Of a DNA stretch of 16,278 bases, positions 1-6,446 are shown piece by piece; position 1 is the stretch's first letter, and each line of letters starts with the position of its first letter. The DNA comes from Bacillaceae bacterium UBA7792. Its GTDB lineage: Bacteria; Bacillota; Bacilli; Bacillales; Cytobacillaceae. The stretch lies in NCBI GenBank assembly GCA_002480735.1, contig DLCS01000281.1:1-16278 (forward strand), given 5' to 3'. The translations under genes were made by a program, and so were the position numbers. The notes below the pieces were generated by a model. The model saw only the letters and a program-made list of their open reading frames with translations. It searched no databases and was not told where the DNA came from.

Positions 1-519
1 AAACAGCGATATAAAAAAAACCAAGCGCAGTTTACGAACTTGGTTGCTTTCATCTAGACCATCGTATTCAGTTGTTTCCATTTCGTCTAATACACGGTTA
101 ACCCGCTTTTCAAGCATCTTCATTCCGCTACCTCCAGCTTGAAAATGACGGAGCTTTCCATCCTTGTCAAATACATAATAGGCAGGTACATATTGATTTT
201 CGAATGCCTCTGTTAGCTTATGCTCGCTATCTACAAAAATCGGCTGTGTAATTTCGTGCTTAGCAGCCACCTTCTTTATTTCTTCAAGGTTCAAATCATC
301 CTCGGAGCGAGGCATATGAACAGCGACAACATTTAATTTATCTTTGTATTGATCCCGAAATTGATTCACCTGTGGCATGGCCTCTTTACATAGATGACAG
401 CTGATGGACCAAAAATGGATCAAGGTTGGTTTCGTTCCAACAAGCTCTTCCTTTGTAACCTGTCCATTTAACCACTCAGTAGCGCCTGCTAATTCTGGCA
501 TGGGTTCACGAAGTTTCAT
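1..519 (-). CDS. ykuV: Thioredoxin-like thiol-disulfide oxidoreductase YkuV (3' end beyond window)
   Basis: Cytoplasmic thioredoxin-fold protein of the YkuV/ResA-like type, expected to exchange disulfides with partner proteins. The frame begins at ATG 517-519 (MKLREPMPELAG) after a GGGGG ribosome site. The active-site motif CHLC lies at residues 41-44 in the context HFWSISCHLC, as in B. subtilis YkuV. A cis-proline region (YVPAYYVF) and the tail GGSGMKMLEKRVNRVL follow. No signal peptide or membrane anchor is seen at the N-terminus, unlike ResA. It sits 45 nt downstream of ykuU and is probably co-transcribed with it, so it may supply electrons to that peroxiredoxin (inference). The frame has no stop before the window edge, giving at least 173 residues against about 148 in B. 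subtilis. The extra tail reads through a terminator-like hairpin at 13-45, so the true end is uncertain. Confidence 0.9.
   Translation of the reverse strand, partial: MKLREPMPELAGATEWLNGQVTKEELVGTKPTLIHFWSISCHLCKEAMPQVNQFRDQYKDKLNVVAVHMPRSEDDLNLEEIKKVAAKHEITQPIFVDSEHKLTEAFENQYVPAYYVFDKDGKLRHFQAGGSGMKMLEKRVNRVLDEMETTEYDGLDESNQVRKLRLVFFISLF
13..45 (-). terminator. Intrinsic terminator-like hairpin at the end of the ykuUV operon
   Basis: Read on the minus strand, AACCAAG (45-39) pairs with CTTGGTT (25-19) around a 13-nt loop. An uninterrupted T run follows, from position 20 to 13. This has the form of a rho-independent terminator for ykuU-ykuV. It lies inside the still-open ykuV frame, which is unusual. 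Confidence 0.6.
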
Positions 520-564
520 TCAAAATCCCCCTATTTGTTAGGCCTCATTTCTTATTAAGAGGTA

Positions 565-1113
565 TTACACGTTTAAAGTTGCTTGTCCAGGCTTCCAGTT
601 CGCTGGGCAAAGTCCGCCAGTTTGAAGCGCTTGTAGAACTCGTAGTGTTTCGTCTACGTCACGTCCGATATTGTTGTGGTTCACAACCTGATACATTAAT
701 TCACCCTCTGGGCTAATGATGAAAAGACCGCGAAGAGCAATCCCTTCTTCTTCAATAAGAACCCCATAGTCACGAGAAACGACATGGTTATGATCAGCTG
801 CTAAAGGATAGTTCAAGTCGCCTAATCCGTTGTCCTTGCGATCCGTTTTGATCCAAGCTAAATGAGTGTGAATGGTATCAGTCGATACTCCAATTACTTC
901 AGCATCTAGATCTTCAAACTCATCATAGCGGTCAGAGAGAGCTGTGATTTCAGTTGGACATACAAAGGTGAAGTCCATTGGATAGAAGAATAATACTGTC
1001 CATTTGTCATTCTTCATGTTTTCCTCTAAGCTTACTTTCCCAAATTCCTTGTTTGACATTACAGCATCCATTTCAAAACGTGGTGCTTGTTTTCCTACTA
1101 AACGTTCTGCCAT
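565..1113 (-). CDS. ykuU: Typical 2-Cys peroxiredoxin (AhpC/Prx1 class)
   Basis: Thiol peroxidase that reduces hydrogen peroxide and organic peroxides in the cytoplasm. The peroxidatic cysteine is C52 in DFTFVCPTE and the resolving cysteine is C169 in GGLCPANW, so both catalytic thiols of a typical 2-Cys enzyme are present. The length of 182 residues is normal for the family. The start at ATG 1111-1113 (MAERLVGK) has a GGAGGG site 7 nt upstream; an ATG nine codons further up, at 1140, has no ribosome site. Transcription likely begins at the promoter at 1192-1220 and continues into ykuV, whose CHLC protein could be its reductant (inference). It matches B. subtilis YkuU in sequence and position. 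AhpC is the main alternative name, but there is no ahpF nearby. Confidence 0.95.
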   Translation of the reverse strand: MAERLVGKQAPRFEMDAVMSNKEFGKVSLEENMKNDKWTVLFFYPMDFTFVCPTEITALSDRYDEFEDLDAEVIGVSTDTIHTHLAWIKTDRKDNGLGDLNYPLAADHNHVVSRDYGVLIEEEGIALRGLFIISPEGELMYQVVNHNNIGRDVDETLRVLQALQTGGLCPANWKPGQATLNV

Positions 1114-1141
1114 GTTTATTCCCTCCAATATGATAATCATA

Positions 1142-1194
1142 AATGAGAAATGTTCTATGTAATCTCACTGAACCAACAATCAACATCTCTCATT
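1142..1194. repeat. 13-bp imperfect inverted repeat spanning the ykuU transcription start
   Basis: AATGAGAAATGTT (1142-1154) and AACATCTCTCATT (1182-1194) are inverted copies with one mismatch, separated by 27 bp. The right arm overlaps the -10 box and the expected start site, so most of it is not transcribed. It therefore fits a DNA operator better than an RNA hairpin. No known regulator is recognised. Confidence 0.5.
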
Positions 1195-1220
1195 ATAGGC
1201 GTACCAAATTTCCTAGTCAA
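1192..1220 (-). promoter_or_regulatory. SigA-type promoter of ykuU-ykuV
   Basis: On the minus strand TTGACT (1220-1215) is followed by exactly 17 nt and then TATAAT (1197-1192). This is nearly consensus for the housekeeping sigma factor. Transcription would begin near 1185, giving a leader of about 72 nt before the ykuU ATG. Confidence 0.85.
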
Positions 1221-1227
1221 ATTTTCC

Positions 1228-1257
1228 AATAATAAACTCCATTTAATATTTATTATT
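1228..1257. repeat. 9-bp perfect A/T inverted repeat upstream of the ykuU -35 box
   Basis: AATAATAAA (1228-1236) and TTTATTATT (1249-1257) are perfect inverted copies 12 bp apart, beginning 8 bp upstream of the -35 hexamer. The place suits a regulator site for a peroxide-stress gene, but the sequence does not match the PerR or Fur consensus well, and an A/T-rich repeat can arise by chance. Confidence 0.35.
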
Positions 1258-1436
1258 ATGAAGCAAATATCTTACTAACTTGTTTTTCCCTTTTTCACTA
1301 AAAATAAACTAGGGTTTCCCTGCAATGAATGGTATTTTGAAATTCTCCTATATGCTCAGAATATCACTTATTCCTATCGGATAAAAATATTAACCTTAAC
1401 AAAACAATTATTTCACAAAAAATTCGTGAAACTGTC

Positions 1437-1472
1437 AAAAAATAGACATATTTCATTGTTTAAATGTCTATT
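1437..1472 (-). terminator. Intrinsic terminator of dapL
   Basis: On the minus strand AATAGACAT (1472-1464) and ATGTCTATT (1449-1441) form a 9-bp stem with a 14-nt loop. The T run covers 1442-1437. It lies 20 nt past the dapL stop. The stem is A/T rich, so termination may be weak. Confidence 0.65.
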
Positions 1473-1491
1473 CGTACAAAAAAAATCCACC

Positions 1492-2613
1492 TTAACTTTG
1501 GTTCCCTTTAAATTCAATATACTTTGAAATAAACGAAATCGCTTTATCTATTGCCCCCTCATTTGGGCAAAGCTTTGCATGATGAAGCCCGAACTTAGAA
1601 TCTACCCCGAGCCAGAACATAAAGCCTGGAATTTCCTCAAGCATGTATCCGAAATCCTCACCTGTCATTGCCTTTTCACATTCGATGACGTTCATATCTG
1701 TGTGGCTACGAACATATTCCATGAATTCCCGAGTTAGAGCAGCTTCATTGAAGACCTGTCGATACATACTCCCAAAATCAATTCTCGCCTCACACTCAAA
1801 ACCAATTTCAATTCCTTTCACAAGTGCCTCTACTCTTTTCTTCACTTCATTCATAGACTCAACGGATAAAGTACGAATGGTGCCTTCAATTCTCGCAGTT
1901 TCTGCGATGATATTCTGCACAGTTCCCCCATTAATCTTCCCAATTGTTACGACCGCACTATCTAAAGGATTCACATTCCTTGCCACAATCGTTTGTAGCT
2001 GGATAACAAGAGAGCAGGCGGCTACAACCATATCATTGGTCAAATGAGGGTAGGCAGCATGTCCTCCCTTGCCCTTGAGGTCGATAAACAGCTCTGAGGT
2101 GTTGGCAAACAATAGCCCTTCTTTAATAGCAATTGAGCCCACTGGATATTCAGGAGCGATATGGAGAGCAAGGATCATGTCAGGCTTCCATTCCCGCATA
2201 ATGTCGGTTTGTAGCATCGGTTCCGCCCCACCTGGTCCTTCCTCTGCCGGCTGAAAAAGAAAAAGCAGATGATCGTCCACTGGATGAAAAACGAAATGAG
2301 TAAGCACTCCTAAGGCAATGCTCATGTGAACGTCATGTCCACAAGCATGCATTTGCTCTGGATGCTCTGATGAAAATGGCAGGTTTGTCCCCTCAACAAT
2401 GGGAAGGCCGTCCATATCCGTGCGATAGCCAATTGTTTTTCTTGGTTTTTTTCCGATAATTCTTGCAAATATCCCGGTTTTCCATGTTTTTATCTGCAAA
2501 CGCTCCTGAGGGAGGGATTGCAAATAGCTCAATAAGTATTCCTGTGTTTTAAATTCCTGAAAGCCGAGCTCAGGAATCCGATGCAAATCTCTTCGGATTT
2601 GTACAAAGTTCAT
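1492..2613 (-). CDS. dapL: N-acetyldiaminopimelate deacetylase (M20 metallopeptidase family)
   Basis: Removes acetate from N-acetyl-LL-2,6-diaminopimelate to give LL-diaminopimelate, the last step specific to the acetylase branch of lysine and peptidoglycan precursor synthesis. It acts in the cytoplasm with two bound metal ions. Visible M20 features are RTDMDGLP (catalytic Asp near 68), HACGHDVH (residues 89-96, metal ligands) and QPAEEGPGG (near 121-129, catalytic and metal glutamates). A C-terminal [12 protein letters not shown] stretch also fits. The length of 373 residues is normal. ATG 2611-2613 is preceded by GGAGGG at a 7-nt spacing. It corresponds to B. subtilis YkuR and follows dapH in the same direction, with a terminator-like hairpin between them. 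The symbol dapL is also used for an unrelated LL-DAP aminotransferase of other organisms. Confidence 0.92.
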   Translation of the reverse strand: MNFVQIRRDLHRIPELGFQEFKTQEYLLSYLQSLPQERLQIKTWKTGIFARIIGKKPRKTIGYRTDMDGLPIVEGTNLPFSSEHPEQMHACGHDVHMSIALGVLTHFVFHPVDDHLLFLFQPAEEGPGGAEPMLQTDIMREWKPDMILALHIAPEYPVGSIAIKEGLLFANTSELFIDLKGKGGHAAYPHLTNDMVVAACSLVIQLQTIVARNVNPLDSAVVTIGKINGGTVQNIIAETARIEGTIRTLSVESMNEVKKRVEALVKGIEIGFECEARIDFGSMYRQVFNEAALTREFMEYVRSHTDMNVIECEKAMTGEDFGYMLEEIPGFMFWLGVDSKFGLHHAKLCPNEGAIDKAISFISKYIEFKGNQS

Positions 2614-2634
2614 ATGAAAGCCCTCCAGTTAGTG

Positions 2635-2661
2635 AAAAAGCGTGGATTAGCATCCACGCTT
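2635..2661 (-). terminator. Terminator-like hairpin between dapH and dapL
   Basis: On the minus strand AAGCGTGGAT (2661-2652), loop GCTA and ATCCACGCTT (2647-2638) form a perfect 10-bp stem, followed by a run giving five T in all (2639-2635). It lies 10 nt after the dapH stop and ends 8 nt before the dapL ribosome site (2621-2626). It could end most dapH transcripts, attenuate dapL, or mark a processing site. Confidence 0.7.
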
Positions 2662-2671
2662 ATTATCAACA

Positions 2672-3376
2672 TTATAAATTTCGCAATGCCTGGATAATTT
2701 CTGTTTTCGATAATGTCTTGTCATCAATCTCTTTAATGACTCGAGCCGGTACACCTGCAACCACTGTGTTGGCCGGTACATCCTCAATAACAATGGCTCC
2801 TGCTGCTACACGTGCACCTTTCCCAATAGTCACGCCCTCTAAAACAACGGCATTCGCCCCAATAAGTACATCATCTTCAATCACCACTGGCTTTGCAGAA
2901 GGCGGTTCAATGACCCCAGCTAGCACAGCACCAGCTCCAATATGACAATTCTTTCCGACAGTTGCTCTTCCACCGAGAACCGCATTCATATCAATCATCG
3001 TTCCTTCTCCAATGACTGCACCAATGTTGATGGATGCGCCCATCATCACAACCGCATTTTCTCCAATTTCAACCTGATCGCGAATAATCGCTCCTGGCTC
3101 AATTCTACCCTTGATGTTCTTCAGATCGAGAAGAGGAATCGCAGAGTTGCGGCGATCATTTTCTACTACATAATCCTCAATTTTCGTCCGATTAGCCTCT
3201 AGTGCAGCACGAATCTCACTCCACTCTCCGAAAACAACTCCCGAATTACCTGTAACGAATGCTTTGGAATTCTCACCAAATTGAATGCCTTCCAAATCTC
3301 CTTTTACGTATACCTTTACTGGTGTAGATTTTTTACTATTGGCAATAAACGAGATAATTTCGTTTGCGTCCATCAT
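2672..3376 (-). CDS. dapH: 2,3,4,5-tetrahydropyridine-2,6-dicarboxylate N-acetyltransferase
   Basis: Transfers an acetyl group from acetyl-CoA to tetrahydrodipicolinate, opening the acetylase route to meso-diaminopimelate and lysine. The N-terminal region ([20 protein letters not shown]) is typical of DapH. Residues from about 95 to 200 form a left-handed beta-helix of hexapeptide repeats ([47 protein letters not shown]). The length of 234 residues is close to the 236 of B. subtilis YkuQ. Two adjacent ATG codons (3376 and 3373) are possible starts. The only clear ribosome site, AGGGGG, lies 13 or 16 nt upstream, longer than usual. The product passes to PatA (13362-14519) and then to DapL. Confidence 0.95.
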   Translation of the reverse strand: MMDANEIISFIANSKKSTPVKVYVKGDLEGIQFGENSKAFVTGNSGVVFGEWSEIRAALEANRTKIEDYVVENDRRNSAIPLLDLKNIKGRIEPGAIIRDQVEIGENAVVMMGASINIGAVIGEGTMIDMNAVLGGRATVGKNCHIGAGAVLAGVIEPPSAKPVVIEDDVLIGANAVVLEGVTIGKGARVAAGAIVIEDVPANTVVAGVPARVIKEIDDKTLSKTEIIQALRNL

Positions 3377-3443
3377 CTTACTTATAATACCCCCTAAAAA
3401 GCTTGGATGCTGTTATTATGTACATTCTGAGATCTTCTTTTTC

Positions 3444-3484
3444 AAAAAGGGAGTAAAGAGCAATAACTATTTTCTTTCTCCCTT
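3444..3484 (-). terminator. Intrinsic terminator overlapping the 3' end of ccpC
   Basis: On the minus strand AAGGGAG (3484-3478) pairs with CTCCCTT (3453-3447). The pairing may extend inward with AAAG/CTTT, and a T run follows (3448-3444). The ccpC stop codon (3469-3467) lies in the loop, so the last coding codons form part of the terminator. It separates ccpC from dapH. Confidence 0.6.
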
Positions 3485-4351
3485 AATATGCTCCTTAATT
3501 AAGCTTACAAAAGCCTGGACATGCTTAAGCTGAAAAGCCGACTCATAACCCAGTAACCAGGTATCTCTCTTCAGCGGCTCATCGTTTTCATCAAGCAAGG
3601 GAATTTTGAAAATATCCTGTTCCCCACCATTGAGGGTTATAGCCGGTAGAATCGCGTAGCCTATACCATTGAAGGCCATTTGTTTGCAGGTTTCGATTTG
3701 ATCAACGACAATGGTTCTCTTAGGCAACGCCTTAAACTGCCGATGCCACCAGTCTTGAATTTCCTGATAATAATTGGAATCACTCTTAAATTGAATAAAG
3801 GGTCGATCCGTTTCAAGCACCTGTTCTGGCGAAGTTATTTCTTTATCCACCATAAAAAGATGGTCTTCGAACAAGTGAATTTTTACCCCCTTCCAATCCG
3901 GGGTTCCACGGATGATTCCAATATGAACATGATCCTCATAAAGTGACCGCAAAATCTCACTGCTCCAACCAGTGACCAATGAAATCTTGGCATGAGGATA
4001 ACGTTCAACAAATTTCTTCAGTACCTTCGGAAGCCAATTTTGACCTACGATCGAGGCTACAGCGATTTTCAACGTCCCATAGACCTCTGAATTCATTGCA
4101 CTAATGGCTTCTTTAACCTTCTCTTCCTTGTCAAGTACCTCATTCACAAACTTAACAACGATCTCCCCGGCAGGAGTAAGGGTTAACCCCTTTTGCGAAC
4201 GGATGAAGAGCTTCGTACCCCATTCCGCTTCAATCGATTGAAGGCGTTGACTCAGAGCAGGCTGCGAAACAAATAATCTTTCCGCCGCTTTGCGCATATT
4301 CATTTCAGATGCTAAAACGGACAAAAGATGAAAGGTAGATAAAGATGACAA
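3467..4351 (-). CDS. ccpC: LysR-family citrate-responsive repressor CcpC
   Basis: Transcription factor that in B. subtilis represses citrate synthase and aconitase genes and is relieved by citrate. The N-terminal winged helix-turn-helix is seen at about residues 15-60 (NMRKAAERLFVSQPALSQRL, then WGTKLFIRSQKGLTLTPAGE). A LysR substrate-binding domain fills the rest, with CcpC-like stretches such as VTGWSSEILRSLYEDHVHIG and DQIETCKQMAFNGIGYAILP. The length of 294 residues is normal. The chosen start is TTG 4349-4351, with GGTGG four bases upstream and AAGGAG further up. It aligns with the B. subtilis start, and no ATG exists near the N-terminus. The ykuNOP genes that lie between ccpC and dapH in B. 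subtilis are absent here. No CcpC site (ATAA-N7-TTAT) was recognised upstream. Confidence 0.9.
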   Translation of the reverse strand: MSSLSTFHLLSVLASEMNMRKAAERLFVSQPALSQRLQSIEAEWGTKLFIRSQKGLTLTPAGEIVVKFVNEVLDKEEKVKEAISAMNSEVYGTLKIAVASIVGQNWLPKVLKKFVERYPHAKISLVTGWSSEILRSLYEDHVHIGIIRGTPDWKGVKIHLFEDHLFMVDKEITSPEQVLETDRPFIQFKSDSNYYQEIQDWWHRQFKALPKRTIVVDQIETCKQMAFNGIGYAILPAITLNGGEQDIFKIPLLDENDEPLKRDTWLLGYESAFQLKHVQAFVSLIKEHIKGERK

Positions 4352-4383
4352 CGAACCACCTTCTCCTTAAGTTAATTTAATCG

Positions 4384-4414
4384 AAAAATTGAGCCTCCTA
4401 AATTGTAGGAGGCT
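4384..4414 (-). terminator. Intrinsic terminator of cbpB
   Basis: On the minus strand AGCCTCCTA (4414-4406), loop CAATT and TAGGAGGCT (4400-4392) make a perfect 9-bp stem. Three bases later a T run follows (4388-4384). It begins 5 nt after the cbpB stop and separates it from ccpC. Confidence 0.75.
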
Positions 4415-4418
4415 TTCA

Positions 4419-4859
4419 TCAATCTTTACTTGGGAGCCAGTTTTTCATTTGTACAAGAACAGATCTTCTTGTTAAAATTCCTTCAAAAAAACCTTCCGCA
4501 TTTTCAACGCAAAGAAAAGGATGATCGATTAAAAGATTTAGGCATGTTTTAAAGTCCGCATCTATTTGAATTCTAGGAATTTCTTGATTCATGACTTTTT
4601 CAACAGGCTGTTCCTCTAATTTTTCGAACTCAATTCTTTCGATTCCAAGAATGGCGTCCATAATTAAAGGGGTACTGATAAGACCATGCAATCTGTACCC
4701 TGGATCCAGTACTGGTATCGCCGTATAACCACTACGGGTTAAAACCAATAAGGCATGTTCTAAACTATTCTTTATCTGTACATGTGCAACTCGTTCTGAA
4801 GGGATCATTAATTCCTTAATATTCAGTTCCAAAAACTCTCCACTGTGAAGACTTATCAT
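4419..4859 (-). CDS. cbpB: CBS-domain c-di-AMP receptor CbpB/DarB (YkuL)
   Basis: Small cytoplasmic protein made of two CBS motifs. In B. subtilis (DarB/CbpB, formerly YkuL) it binds c-di-AMP. When free of the nucleotide it stimulates the (p)ppGpp synthetase Rel and pyruvate carboxylase. The first CBS unit is seen near residues 15-60 (VAHVQIKNSLEHALLVLTRSGYTAIPVLDPGYRLHG split over the motif) and the second near 90-140, ending EGILTRRSVL. The length of 146 residues agrees with the 147 of B. subtilis. The start is ATG 4857-4859 (MISLHSGEF), with GGGGAG 9 nt upstream; an in-frame ATG at 4892 lacks a ribosome site. It forms part of the conserved ykuJ-cbpB-ccpC order and ends at its own terminator. 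Confidence 0.9.
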   Translation of the reverse strand: MISLHSGEFLELNIKELMIPSERVAHVQIKNSLEHALLVLTRSGYTAIPVLDPGYRLHGLISTPLIMDAILGIERIEFEKLEEQPVEKVMNQEIPRIQIDADFKTCLNLLIDHPFLCVENAEGFFEGILTRRSVLVQMKNWLPSKD

Positions 4860-5000
4860 AGTCGAAATCTCCCCATATATGTTTTCATTCAACTATATTT
4901 TATCACAGTTTCTTATGGGATGCTTTTAATAAATCCCCTCGAATTCAGAAATGGTGAAAAACGGTATCTTCGACTTGCTTTGACTTGGAGCACATTTTTT

Positions 5001-5024
5001 AAGGAGACCATGCTTGGTCTCCTT
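5001..5024. repeat. Perfect 10-bp hairpin between ykuJ and cbpB
   Basis: AAGGAGACCA (5001-5010), loop TGCT and TGGTCTCCTT (5015-5024) form a stable stem 16 nt past the ykuJ stop. On neither strand does a T run directly follow it. On the minus strand the downstream bases are A-rich, so it is not a normal intrinsic terminator. In minus-strand transcripts each arm would carry an SD-like GGAG or anti-SD sequence. It may shield the 3' end of ykuJ mRNA, or act in the cbpB leader. Confidence 0.5.
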
Positions 5025-5040
5025 CGTCGCAAAAAAATCG

Positions 5041-5277
5041 TTATTGAATCAAATCAAAAATCTCAATCGTAATCATGTCAATATTATCAAATTGATAACG
5101 CTTGGGCTTATCTTTGTCGTTATATACCTCTAACTCAAAAGTTTCTGTCTTAGGGTGGTATGTAACCTGGCACTTTCTTTCACCATTAACTTCAAAAAAG
5201 CGCTGAGCTGACTCTCCTCCGCTTCCTTGCTCTTGAAGGCTTTTTAAACGAGTGATAATTCCTTGAAGTTGTGACAT
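5041..5277 (-). CDS. ykuJ: Conserved small protein YkuJ, function unknown
   Basis: Protein of 78 residues matching B. subtilis YkuJ (79 residues) along its length, for example IITRLKSLQEQG, ERKCQVTYHP and ETFELEVYN. It has a short N-terminal helix and then strands ending in YQFDNIDMITIEIFDLIQ, with no signal peptide or membrane segment. The start ATG 5275-5277 (MSQLQG) follows AAGGAG at 7 nt; six further in-frame upstream codons have no better ribosome site. In B. subtilis ykuK and ykzF lie between ykuJ and ykuL; here only a hairpin region separates ykuJ from cbpB. The gene diverges from the MBL hydrolase gene. No biochemical role can be assigned from sequence. Confidence 0.85.
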   Translation of the reverse strand: MSQLQGIITRLKSLQEQGSGGESAQRFFEVNGERKCQVTYHPKTETFELEVYNDKDKPKRYQFDNIDMITIEIFDLIQ

Positions 5278-5401
5278 GTTCCCTCTCCTTTCCAAACAAA
5301 ACCAAGTATACGAACACTATACACTTAGGTTTCTCTTTTGACATGTTTCTATCCACATGGATTAATTTCTGAATATTCAAGCCGAAACCTTTACATGTCA
5401 A
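5272..5401. repeat. Three copies of TGACATGT in the ykuJ/MBL divergent region
   Basis: TGACATGT occurs at 5272-5279 (over the ykuJ start codon) and 5339-5346, and as its inverse ACATGTCA at 5393-5400 (overlapping the -35 of the MBL promoter). The second and third copies extend to a 9-bp inverted pair (TTGACATGT/ACATGTCAA). Such density is unlikely by chance and suggests a repressor or activator site set. The regulator is unknown. Confidence 0.4.
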
Positions 5402-5418
5402 TATTAACAGAATAAAAT
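5390..5418 (+). promoter_or_regulatory. SigA-type promoter of the MBL hydrolase gene
   Basis: TTTACA (5390-5395) and TAAAAT (5413-5418) are separated by exactly 17 nt. Transcription would start near 5425, about 43 nt before the TTG start codon. An alternative -35, TTGACA at 5338-5343, has only a weak -10 (ATTAAT) behind it. Confidence 0.65.
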
Positions 5419-5467
5419 AAGACATAAGATTTTTACAAGAAAAAGCTGTAAAAAAGGAGGTTTTTTT

Positions 5468-6418
5468 TTGAAAAACGTAGAAAAGCTCATGGAAAACATC
5501 TACTTGATTGATGGTTTTGATTTAGGTATGAAAGAGAGAACAGGTGCCTATGTCCTTACAGAAGCTGAATTGACGCTTATCGAAACGAGTGCAAGCCCCT
5601 CTGTTCCATATATTATTGATGGTTTGAAGGAATTGGGATATACCCTTGAGGATTTAAAATACATAATCGTCACACATATTCACCTTGACCATGCGGGTGG
5701 AGCAGGTCTATTATTACAGCAGTGTCCAAATGCTAAAGTCATCGTTCACCCCAAAGGCTTCAGACATCTATCGGATCCTTCAAGATTGATTGCAGGAGCA
5801 AGGGCTGTCTATGGTGAAAAATTTGATTCCTTATTTGATCCGATTCTCCCGATTCCTGCAGAACGGCTCATAGCCATGAATGATCAGGATGAGTTAACCA
5901 TTGGCGCGGATTGCACCTTAACATTCTATGATACCCCAGGGCATGCAAACCATCATTTCAGTATTTATCATCCGAAGGTCAATGGGATGTTTACGGGGGA
6001 TACGGTTGGGATTCGATATGCCACGCTAATTCCAGAAGAAGTCGAATTCTATCTTCCATCCACCTCACCGAATCAATTTGATCCTGGTAAAATGCTTCAG
6101 TCCATCGAATTATATAAAAGTCTCAACCTAAGTTATATCTTTTTTGGACATTATGGAGTTTCAAATCATCCATCTGAAGTATATAAACAGGTATCCTATT
6201 GGATCGAGGAATTTGTCCAGGCTGCCAGAAATGGCTATGCAGTTGGTCAGACACCTGAACAGCAAATGCAGCTTACAGGAGAGGAACTGTTGCAGAAAAT
6301 ATATGCAAACCTTCGTGAACAGGGAGTACCAGAAAACCATGATGTTTTTGAAGTATTACGGCTTGATCTAGAGGTTTGCTCCATGGGACTCATTGATTAT
6401 CTTCACAAACAAAAATAG
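5468..6418 (+). CDS. Metallo-beta-lactamase-fold hydrolase
   Basis: Cytoplasmic MBL-fold metal-dependent hydrolase of 316 residues. The zinc-binding set appears complete: HIHLDH at 70-75, H159 in DTPGHANHH, D178 in FTGDT and H228 in FFGHYG. A C-terminal helical part (about 230-316) follows the MBL core. This is the layout of many generic MBL hydrolases that cleave esters, thioesters or lactones; the substrate is not predictable. The start is TTG 5468-5470, with AAGGAGG 7 nt upstream and a run of nine T between. No nearer ATG exists. The gene for a CPPC thioredoxin-fold protein starts 28 nt after its stop, so the two form one operon. A role in thiol or thioester metabolism is only an inference. 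The pair is not part of the B. subtilis ykuE-ykuJ interval. Confidence 0.85.
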   Translation: MKNVEKLMENIYLIDGFDLGMKERTGAYVLTEAELTLIETSASPSVPYIIDGLKELGYTLEDLKYIIVTHIHLDHAGGAGLLLQQCPNAKVIVHPKGFRHLSDPSRLIAGARAVYGEKFDSLFDPILPIPAERLIAMNDQDELTIGADCTLTFYDTPGHANHHFSIYHPKVNGMFTGDTVGIRYATLIPEEVEFYLPSTSPNQFDPGKMLQSIELYKSLNLSYIFFGHYGVSNHPSEVYKQVSYWIEEFVQAARNGYAVGQTPEQQMQLTGEELLQKIYANLREQGVPENHDVFEVLRLDLEVCSMGLIDYLHKQK

Positions 6419-6446
6419 CTTGAAAAAACAACAGGAGGAAGAAATC

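Larger units (their letters stand above)
1114..1491. other. 378-nt intergenic region between ykuU and dapL
   Basis: No open frame of gene quality is present. It holds the ykuU promoter (1192-1220), a 13-bp imperfect inverted repeat across the transcription start (1142-1194), a 9-bp A/T inverted repeat just upstream of the -35 box (1228-1257), a small 6-bp inverted repeat TTTCAC/GTGAAA (1411-1431), and the dapL terminator (1437-1472). I see nothing in 1260-1405. In B. subtilis ykuS and ykuT lie between these genes; no trace of either is visible here. Confidence 0.7.

Noticed and set aside
1130..1140. ATGATAATCAT palindrome upstream of ykuU as a Fur or PerR box
   Set aside because: Only one half-site resembles GATAAT; the rest does not fit the Fur 7-1-7 pattern, and it lies in the transcribed leader close to the ribosome site.
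1643..2047. Plus-strand open frame of 134 codons opposite dapL
   Set aside because: It mirrors a conserved M20 enzyme on the other strand, has no ribosome site and no recognisable protein features.
4860..4920. SigA promoter for cbpB (TAAAAT or TATAGT)
   Set aside because: -10-like hexamers exist on the minus strand, but no acceptable -35 is found 16-18 nt upstream, so I do not list it.
5192..5425. Minus-strand 77-codon frame overlapping the ykuJ start
   Set aside because: It overlaps ykuJ out of frame, and its sequence is unlike any family I know; ykuJ has the ribosome site and a clear homologue.
6393..6446. Longer start of the CPPC redox gene
   Set aside because: It would overlap the end of the MBL gene, lacks a ribosome site and adds residues not expected before the first strand of the fold.
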